A program made the position numbers and the translations under genes. DNA of 9,678 nucleotides from Candidatus Sulfopaludibacter sp. SbA3 (GTDB lineage Bacteria > Acidobacteriota > Terriglobia > Bryobacterales > Bryobacteraceae): positions 1-9,678 of the forward strand of contig CAMAUG010000131.1 in assembly GCA_945861255.1 (NCBI GenBank), given 5' to 3'. Positions 5,092 through 9,678 of this stretch are shown here, piece by piece. Numbering within the stretch: position 1 is the first letter of the stretch; the number at the start of each line of letters is the position of its first letter. The notes beneath the pieces were generated by a model, which did no database searches, had not been told where the DNA came from, and saw nothing but the letters and a program-made list of their open reading frames with translations.

Positions 5092-7884
5092 ATGCCGGAA
5101 CAACTGGAGAAGCTGCGTCCGGACCGCGATCTGCAGTGCTTTTTTTATCAACCTTCGGCGATCGCTGCGTTGAGCGGCGCGTCGGCCACGGGATTCACGG
5201 TATCCGGCACGTGGCGGCAGCAATTCGATTGGGCGGTGATCGAATGGAACCGCGACAACGTGTATGAACATCCGGCGTTCCGATGCCTTCCCGATGGCAA
5301 CCTGAGCGGGTTGACGTTGACGTACGACGAAACCCGCACGAACTGCATTCCGCTGGATTCGGAATTATTCGCGACGGTGGATTGGCCGAGTCTGCGTGTG
5401 TGGGCGACTCCCCCGGGCGGCGTGGAGACGATCTACTACGTTCCACTGACGCAACACGCGGCCGCGATTGCCGGGGCGTATGCCTGCGCGTACGCGGATT
5501 TCACATTGTCGGGAACGGCGGTGGGCGGCGACTACGTAGGGCTGGCGTTTCTTACGGAACACTACACGTACCAGCTCTACGGTTCCGACACGCTGGCATT
5601 GGCTGTGGATGCGATCGCGGCCAGCGTGAATGCATTTTCGAGCGTGCTCAAGGCGACAGTCTCCGGGACGACCATTCGTTTGTATTACACAGGTGGGACG
5701 ACGATCGCGGCGAGCACGGCGGGCACGAATGGGAACCGGTTCGGCGTCTATTCGTACACGGTGGGTTCGGCGGTCTGGGATGCGCCGGAGCGGACGTTCG
5801 CGGGAGGGACTTCGCCCACGAAGTGGCGAGTCACGCTGCCGTTCGCGTCATTGCAAGGGACGGTGACGCCTGACATCGGCGGGCCGTTGTTCGACATTCC
5901 CACGGATCGTATTCGTAAGATGCGATGGACGTATGCAGCGGACTTGCAGGCGGGGGAGTTCGTGCGGAGCGAATTTCAGGTAACCGTCAGCAACTGGACG
6001 GTGACGGGATCGAACCGGGGATATTTGGTCGCGGGTCCGGGCAGTTTTAGAGTGGAGAACCGGGATGACCGCGTTGTCTATAGCTCCGGATGGGGCGAGT
6101 CGCGCGGGAATTATTCCGGAGGGAGCATTCACAACACGCTAACGCTAGGGGCTTCGCTGACGTGCACGTACGACGCCGGAGATCCCCACGAGCTGCTGAT
6201 AGGGTTGCGGTATTTGGGCGGTGGAGCGGCAGCATCGATCGCCGTGGATGGAAGCGCTGTCGCCAGCGTGAATTGTGCGCTTGCCGGTGAGGATGTGTTG
6301 ATCCGTTATCCCCTGGGCGCACGGGCCGCGGGACCGCATACGGTGACCATCACTCACGCCGGCCCCGATGGCGCGGGTTTGTGGTTCGATTTCATTGAGG
6401 GTGCGATTCCGGTGGCGGGCCTGCCCGTGATCGCCGGAGATGCGCGCATCACGTTGGCTACGGATTGGGACACCCTGCATTCCATTGCTATCGCGCCGGA
6501 GCGAACGGCGTGGATGCTGCAATCGATGGGATTCACGGGCCGCGCGAATCACTATGTAGGTGCGCTATGGTTCTACGAATTGATCCGGACCGGGCATCAG
6601 TACGCTTCAGCGACGGTTATGTTCAGCGGCACGCCCGATCCGAATTACTTAGTAACGCTCACCTTGGGACGCGTGGGGCAACCGGCATCCACCAATACCG
6701 TATTGCAGCGGCTGATTCACGTGGGAGACACAGCGCAGACCATCGCGACATCCTTCGCGCAAGAATTGAATCGCGGATACACGGGCATGTGGGCCAGCGC
6801 GAGCGGCGGGGTGCTCACGATTCAATCGCGCTCCATGGGTGACGATGGAGAATTCATCACGCTGGATGTTTTGACAACCAGCTCCGGTTTGACGGTGACG
6901 GCATCGGGAACGCGCTTTGAGGGCGGTAATGACGGCGATTGGCGCACGGATCTGGCTGCGTCGCCCCGGCTGAACAGGGCGGTGCGCGACTGGTCCGTGA
7001 GTTATTATCAGGCGCTGCTTGCATACGGCATCGATGTCGCGGCGGCGTTCAGCACGGAGTTGCAACACGGCGATCCATCGGCGGCCGCGGGCATCGCGCA
7101 GATGGGTCCGGCGGGCGATCCCTTCGTGTTGCCCACGCCGGCGCTGCAAACCAATTTCTCGCCGACGAGTTTGAACTTCTGGAAAGAAGTGTACGCCGAT
7201 ATGGCAGCACTACAAGCCGCCGCCGGCCTGGTTCCTTATCTGCAATTCGGTGAGGTGCAGTGGTGGTATTTCCCTCACAACGGGTATCCGGCGGGGCATC
7301 TGCTGCGCGTGGATTTTTCAGGAATGCCGTTTTATGACGCGTGGAGCCAGGCTGAGTTCCAAGCCTTGTACGGGCATTCCATGGCGGTAATTACCACCAA
7401 TACCCCGGATCCGGTGGACTACCCGGACGAGGCCGAGTATCTGGCGGCGGCGATCGGGAACTTCACCGATGCCATCATGAATCACGTCCGGTTGGCGTTT
7501 CCGGCGTGCCGGTTCGAGGTGCTGTATCCCGTGGATGTAAATCAAACGCCGCTGAATCAAGCGATCAATTATCCGATCTTGTCGTGGACCCCGGCTGCGT
7601 TGGAGATCCTGAAGACCGAGGCATTCGGATTTACTTTCGAACGGAATCTGAACAAGAGCCAGGAGGCGATAGGCTTCGGCGTAGGGCTCGGCTTCGCCGA
7701 AGCGCAGCGCAGCCATTTAGTGGGCATCGGCGACTTCGCGACGGCGTGGCAGAAAGAAGCGAACATCGCGATGGGGCGGCGGTTTGAGAGCGCCGTGCTG
7801 TTCGCTCTCGACCAATTTTGTTTGATCTGGTACAAGATTCCGGTACCGGGGCGGGCGCGGAGGAGTTTTCGCACGGGGAGTTGA
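5092..7884 (+). CDS. Tail-associated multidomain protein with predicted TIM-barrel glycoside hydrolase
   Basis: A 930-residue protein whose family I do not recognise by name, but its layout can be read. Residues 1-120 are a beta-rich N-terminal region. Residues about 133-245 are a small phage-type beta domain. Residues 246-300 are further strands. Residues about 300-437 look like a jelly-roll of the carbohydrate-binding type (VVYSSGWGESRGNYSGGS, TVTITHAG). Residues about 455-910 look like an (alpha/beta)8 glycosidase-type barrel, interrupted by a second copy of the small beta domain at about 502-618. Candidate acidic catalytic residues are Glu656 (FSTELQHG) and Glu721 (LQFGEVQWWYFP). The start lies 4 nt after the upstream stop with no clear Shine-Dalgarno, so translation by reinitiation is likely. 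As the last tail gene it may digest or grip host surface polysaccharide, much as RcGTA's megatron carries a TIM-barrel domain. Placement in the tail is well supported by context; enzyme activity is inference. Confidence 0.7.
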   Translation: MPEQLEKLRPDRDLQCFFYQPSAIAALSGASATGFTVSGTWRQQFDWAVIEWNRDNVYEHPAFRCLPDGNLSGLTLTYDETRTNCIPLDSELFATVDWPSLRVWATPPGGVETIYYVPLTQHAAAIAGAYACAYADFTLSGTAVGGDYVGLAFLTEHYTYQLYGSDTLALAVDAIAASVNAFSSVLKATVSGTTIRLYYTGGTTIAASTAGTNGNRFGVYSYTVGSAVWDAPERTFAGGTSPTKWRVTLPFASLQGTVTPDIGGPLFDIPTDRIRKMRWTYAADLQAGEFVRSEFQVTVSNWTVTGSNRGYLVAGPGSFRVENRDDRVVYSSGWGESRGNYSGGSIHNTLTLGASLTCTYDAGDPHELLIGLRYLGGGAAASIAVDGSAVASVNCALAGEDVLIRYPLGARAAGPHTVTITHAGPDGAGLWFDFIEGAIPVAGLPVIAGDARITLATDWDTLHSIAIAPERTAWMLQSMGFTGRANHYVGALWFYELIRTGHQYASATVMFSGTPDPNYLVTLTLGRVGQPASTNTVLQRLIHVGDTAQTIATSFAQELNRGYTGMWASASGGVLTIQSRSMGDDGEFITLDVLTTSSGLTVTASGTRFEGGNDGDWRTDLAASPRLNRAVRDWSVSYYQALLAYGIDVAAAFSTELQHGDPSAAAGIAQMGPAGDPFVLPTPALQTNFSPTSLNFWKEVYADMAALQAAAGLVPYLQFGEVQWWYFPHNGYPAGHLLRVDFSGMPFYDAWSQAEFQALYGHSMAVITTNTPDPVDYPDEAEYLAAAIGNFTDAIMNHVRLAFPACRFEVLYPVDVNQTPLNQAINYPILSWTPAALEILKTEAFGFTFERNLNKSQEAIGFGVGLGFAEAQRSHLVGIGDFATAWQKEANIAMGRRFESAVLFALDQFCLIWYKIPVPGRARRSFRTGS
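5488..5826 (+). other. Phage-type beta domain, copy A
   Basis: Residues about 133-245. The pattern is a strand ending LSGT, then a helix after SDTLALAVDAIAASVNA, then strands TIRLYYT, then a GTNGNRFGV turn and an AGGTSPTKW close. This order (gap between strands, 'DT' helix capped by an N, glycine-rich strand, G-x-x-G-N-x-F, F-x-GG) recalls small domains seen in Mu-like tail sheath proteins. It matches copy B in the same protein. Confidence 0.5.
5989..6402 (+). other. Jelly-roll carbohydrate-binding-like domain
   Basis: Residues about 300-437. Seen are a DDRVVYSSGW strand (325-334), YSGGSIHNTLTLGASLTCTY (341-360), a paired strand ASIAVDGSAVASV (381-393) and GPHTVTITHAG (414-424), closing at WFDFIEGAIP (431-440). 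This layout is common in galactose-binding-like and CBM-like beta sandwiches. No binding residues can be assigned. Confidence 0.45.
6454..6591 (+). other. First segment of the predicted TIM barrel
   Basis: Residues about 455-500 (LATDWDTLHSIAIAPERTAW, then a helix and HYVGALWFYEL). They read as the first strand and helix of an alpha/beta barrel, cut off from the rest by the inserted beta domain. The barrel resumes at about residue 622. Confidence 0.45.
6595..6945 (+). other. Phage-type beta domain, copy B, inserted in the barrel
   Basis: Residues about 502-618. It follows the same order as copy A: a strand ending FSGT, a helix after GDTAQTIATSFAQELN, strand VLTIQSR, GDDGEFITL turn and a FEGGNDGDW close. 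Identity to copy A is low but the landmarks come in the same order. It lies between two stretches of the barrel. Confidence 0.5.
6955..7821 (+). other. Main segment of the predicted TIM-barrel glycoside hydrolase
   Basis: Residues about 622-910. Alternating helices and strands are visible: NRAVRDWSVSYYQALLAYG (628-646), then DVAAAFSTELQHG, then a long helix FWKEVYADMAALQAAAG (696-712), then VPYLQFGEVQWWYF (714-727), then EYLAAAIGNFTDAIMNHVRLAF (782-803), then RFEVLYPVD, then ALEIL...FGFTFERN, then a last helix to residue about 909. Two Glu at strand ends (656 and 721) would suit a retaining clan A glycosidase. No family is recognised. Confidence 0.5.
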
Positions 7885-7891
7885 GCGGGGC

Positions 7892-7897
7892 TACACT
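7892..7897 (+). promoter_or_regulatory. Candidate -10 box for the M24 peptidase gene
   Basis: TACACT ends 7 nt before the ATG at 7905. A weak -35 candidate (TTCGCA, 7868-7873) lies at an 18 bp spacing. If active, the transcript would start at or very near the start codon, giving a leaderless or very short leader. The box is in a 20 bp gap just after the tail module. A chance match is possible. Confidence 0.35.
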
Positions 7898-7904
7898 GGC
7901 GTGT

Positions 7905-9074
7905 ATGCGGCTCAACGAACTTCAAGCGGCGTTGCGGGATGAACATCTGGATGGGTGGTTGTTCTTCGACCACCACCGGCGCGATCCACTGGCGTATCGC
8001 GTGCTGCAGCTTACTCCGCAATCGCCGGTGACGCGGCGGTGGTTCTACTATATTCCGGCGCGCGGCGAGCCACGGGGGCTGGTGCATCGCATTGAAGAGC
8101 ACACGCTGGATTCCCTTCCTGGCACGCACGCCAGATACGCAGGTTGGAGCACGCTGGTGGACGGGCTGCGCGCGATGCTGGGCGGCGCGCGGAAAATCGC
8201 GATGCAGTATTCACCGGATTGCGCGGTGCCGTATGTGTCTCTTGTTGACGGAGGAACTCTGGAGCTGGTGCGCGGCGCGGGCGTGGAAGTGGTGAGCTCC
8301 GCGAATTTGATCCAGCATTTCGAATCGCGCTGGACCAGGGATCAACTGGAGAGCCACATGGAAGCGGCGCGGCTCATCGACGTTATTCGGCGTCTGGCTT
8401 TCGAACGCGTGGGAGAGAAGCTGCGTGCGCGCGCGCGGGTCACGGAGTGGGAGATGCAGCAGTTCATCCTGGAACGATTCGCCGAGCAGGGGCTGATGAA
8501 CGATCATGGGCCGGACGTGGCCGTGAACGCGAACGCTTCGAATCCACATTATGAGCCCAAACAGGACGCTTCGGCGGAGATCAAGGCGGGCGACGTGGTG
8601 CTGATGGATATGTGGGCGAAGCTCAGCCGTCCCGATGCCGTTTACTACGACATCACCTGGGTGGGATTCTGCGGGCCGCGGCCTCCGGCGCAAGTGGAGC
8701 GCGTGTTCACGGTGGTACGCGACGCTCGCGACAAGGCGATCCGGCGGGTGACAGATGCTGTGGCGATGGGCGAGGATCTGCGCGGGTATCAGGTGGACGA
8801 CGCCGCGCGCGAACACATTGTTGCACAGGGATTCGGAGAAGCCTTCTTTCATCGCACGGGGCACAACATCGGGTGCGAAGTGCATGGGTCCGGCGCGAAC
8901 ATGGACAATCTGGAGACGCACGACGAGCGCAAGATCATCCCATGGACTTGTTTTTCGGTGGAGCCGGGGATTTATCTGCCGGACTTCGGAGTGCGCCTGG
9001 AAGTGGATGTTTTTGTGGGCGACGATGGGGCAAGGGTGACCGGAGAGGTCCAGGATAAGCTGGTTTTGATATGA
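7905..9074 (+). CDS. M24-family metallopeptidase (Xaa-Pro peptidase type)
   Basis: A 389-residue cytoplasmic dimetal hydrolase of the aminopeptidase P/prolidase family, which releases residues from X-Pro bonds in peptide turnover. The N-terminal creatinase-like domain (about 1-140) holds LQAALRDEHLDGWLFFDHH. The pita-bread catalytic domain shows all five expected metal ligands: Asp235 (VLMDMWAK), Asp249 (YYDITW), His320 (HRTGHNIGCEVHG, 316-328), Glu353 (SVEPGIYLPDFG) and Glu366 (VRLEVDVFV). His215 (NPHYEP) and His327 match the usual catalytic histidines. The frame opens at an ATG at 7818 that would overlap the tail gene. The ATG at 7905 is preferred because family similarity begins there (MRLNELQAALRDE) and the 29 extra residues look unrelated. 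The length is usual for the family. It seems to be a host gene rather than part of the tail module, with its own possible promoter. The true substrate is not certain, since M24 also includes creatinase-like and ectoine-type hydrolases. Confidence 0.93.
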   Translation: MRLNELQAALRDEHLDGWLFFDHHRRDPLAYRVLQLTPQSPVTRRWFYYIPARGEPRGLVHRIEEHTLDSLPGTHARYAGWSTLVDGLRAMLGGARKIAMQYSPDCAVPYVSLVDGGTLELVRGAGVEVVSSANLIQHFESRWTRDQLESHMEAARLIDVIRRLAFERVGEKLRARARVTEWEMQQFILERFAEQGLMNDHGPDVAVNANASNPHYEPKQDASAEIKAGDVVLMDMWAKLSRPDAVYYDITWVGFCGPRPPAQVERVFTVVRDARDKAIRRVTDAVAMGEDLRGYQVDDAAREHIVAQGFGEAFFHRTGHNIGCEVHGSGANMDNLETHDERKIIPWTCFSVEPGIYLPDFGVRLEVDVFVGDDGARVTGEVQDKLVLI

Positions 9075-9075
9075 T
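9067..9075 (+). promoter_or_regulatory. Candidate extended -10 promoter for the cyclophilin gene
   Basis: TGATATGAT contains the TGn extension plus TATGAT (5 of 6 match to TATAAT), ending 9 nt before the ATG at 9085. It overlaps the last codons and stop of the upstream peptidase gene. No good -35 is visible at 16-18 bp, which extended -10 promoters can tolerate. Initiation would give a very short leader. Confidence 0.4.
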
Positions 9076-9076
9076 G

Positions 9077-9081
9077 TGGGA
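9077..9081 (+). promoter_or_regulatory. Weak ribosome binding site for the cyclophilin gene
   Basis: TGGGA lies only 3 nt before the ATG at 9085, closer than usual. Either a weak site or leaderless initiation would serve. Confidence 0.25.
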
Positions 9082-9084
9082 ATC

Positions 9085-9678
9085 ATGAAGACCTTATTCA
9101 TTACTATGCTGGCCTGCGTAATGGTGATGGCGCAGACGAAAACGGGCGCACCGGCGGCGACGAAGAAAGCGGCTCCTGCCGCGACGGCGAAGACGGCTCC
9201 TGCCGCGACGAAAAAGGTCGCCGCGCCCGCTGGACCCGATTTGCTGAAACCGAGCACGCTGCGCGCGAAAGCGCCGGAACTGTACAAGGTGAAGTTCACG
9301 ACAACCAAAGGGGACGTGCTGATCCAGGTGACGCGCGCGTGGGCTCCGTTGGGCGCGGACCGTTTCTTCAACCTGATTCGCAACGGCTTCTACACAGACG
9401 CGGCATTCTTCCGAGTGCTGCCTCGGTTTGTCGCACAATTCGGCATTGCCGCGAGGCCCGAGGTCGCCAACGCCTGGGAGGACGCTAAGTTTTTCGACGA
9501 CAAGGTGCTGCAATCGAACAAGCGCGGGACGCTGACGTTCGCGACGGCGGGCCCCAATACGCGGACAACGCAGATCTTCATCAACTTCAGCGACAACGCG
9601 GGCCTGGACACGCAGGGATTCGCGCCGTTCGGGCAGGTGATTGAGGGTATGCAGTTGGTGGATCAGTTTTTCTCGGGC
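9085..9678 (+). CDS. Secreted cyclophilin-type peptidyl-prolyl isomerase, partial (3' end off window)
   Basis: The frame runs open to the window end, giving 198 residues without a stop, so the C-terminus is missing. Residues 1-16 (MKTLFITMLACVMVMA) look like a Sec signal peptide, with cleavage likely after Ala16, pointing to the periplasm. A Cys at 11 does not make a convincing lipobox. Residues about 20-50 are an Ala/Pro/Lys/Thr linker built on 24-bp repeats. The cyclophilin domain begins near 66. It holds the catalytic Arg110 (FFRVLPRFVAQFG), TFATAGPNTRTTQIFINF (151-168) with the conserved AGPNT and Gln163/Phe165, and FAPFGQVIEGMQLVD (179-193). It would speed proline cis-trans isomerisation in secreted proteins. 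QGG of many cyclophilins is QFG here, and the position of human CypA His126 appears to be Phe. The start is the first ATG after the upstream stop, 10 nt downstream. Confidence 0.9.
   Translation, partial: MKTLFITMLACVMVMAQTKTGAPAATKKAAPAATAKTAPAATKKVAAPAGPDLLKPSTLRAKAPELYKVKFTTTKGDVLIQVTRAWAPLGADRFFNLIRNGFYTDAAFFRVLPRFVAQFGIAARPEVANAWEDAKFFDDKVLQSNKRGTLTFATAGPNTRTTQIFINFSDNAGLDTQGFAPFGQVIEGMQLVDQFFSG
9170..9210 (+). repeat. Short tandem repeat in the cyclophilin linker
   Basis: A 17-bp perfect direct repeat (CGGCTCCTGCCGCGACG) occurs at 9170-9186 and 9194-9210, a 24 bp period or 8 codons. It codes the Ala-Pro-Ala-Ala-Thr part of the linker. In-frame slippage here could change linker length without breaking the gene. 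Confidence 0.7.

Noticed and set aside
5140..5146. Seven-T run as a programmed frameshift or phase-variation site (also 4311-4317)
   Set aside because: The runs are short and coded as Phe-Phe. No X-XXY-YYZ arrangement fits the reading frame, and no downstream alternative frame of useful length or stimulator is seen.
7818..7904. Longer start for the M24 peptidase at the ATG at 7818
   Set aside because: It would overlap the tail gene by 67 bases and add 29 residues with no likeness to the family. The ATG at 7905 matches the usual N-terminus.
7885..7904. Phage attachment site or terminator at the tail/host boundary
   Set aside because: Only 20 bp separate the genes. No repeat of this stretch was noticed in the window, and no GC stem followed by T's is present.
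9108..9117. Lipoprotein lipobox around Cys11 of the cyclophilin
   Set aside because: MLAC has Met at -3 and Leu at -2, a poor lipobox, and the hydrophobic core would be very short. Standard signal peptidase cleavage after Ala16 fits better.
8211..9383. A 390-codon open frame on the - strand
   Set aside because: It lies antisense to the peptidase and cyclophilin genes, both of which have clear catalytic motifs. Its translation is rich in Arg, His and Pro with no recognisable domain, as expected for a shadow frame in GC-rich coding DNA.

Overview
The window is a GC-rich bacterial segment (by eye about 60% or more, with many codons ending in G or C). It has six genes, all on the + strand, packed almost end to end. 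No stretch over 300 bases lacks a gene, and no rRNA, tRNA, CRISPR array, insertion sequence, integrase or clear terminator was seen. The gene style, the short -10-like boxes just upstream of start codons and the form of the cyclophilin resemble Acidobacteriota such as Solibacter/Bryobacter relatives. That assignment is inference from memory, not a database result.

Bases 14-7884 are a tail-tip module of a siphovirus-like tail, in lambda-like order. A lambda gpM-like (DUF2460-like) protein (14-373) is followed by a second gpM-like paralog with a carbohydrate-binding-like domain inserted in it (374-1156). Next is a 1308-residue protein (1161-5087) that appears to fuse a gpL-like iron-sulfur tail-tip domain, a gpJ-like hub and a string of beta-rich C-terminal modules. 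The last is a 930-residue protein (5092-7884) that joins several beta domains to a C-terminal region that looks like a TIM-barrel glycoside hydrolase. Junctions are 0 to 4 nt, so the four genes are probably one transcription unit with translational coupling. The order also recalls the end of the Rhodobacter capsulatus GTA cluster (distal tail protein, Fe-S hub, TIM-barrel 'megatron'). A prophage, a domesticated tail particle or a GTA-like element are all possible. The upstream half that would decide is outside the window.

Bases 7905-9678 look like ordinary host genes: an M24-family metallopeptidase (Xaa-Pro peptidase type, all five metal ligands visible) and, cut by the window end, a secreted cyclophilin-type peptidyl-prolyl isomerase. 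Each has a -10-like hexamer ending 7 to 9 nt before its ATG, which suggests its own promoter with a very short or absent leader. The phage-to-host boundary is therefore the roughly 20 bp around 7885-7904.

The most notable signals are domain insertions and fusions within the tail module. They are the carbohydrate-binding-like insert in the gpM paralog, the gpL-gpJ fusion with a gpL-like cysteine pattern, and a phage-type beta domain present twice in the 930-residue protein, one copy of which interrupts the barrel.
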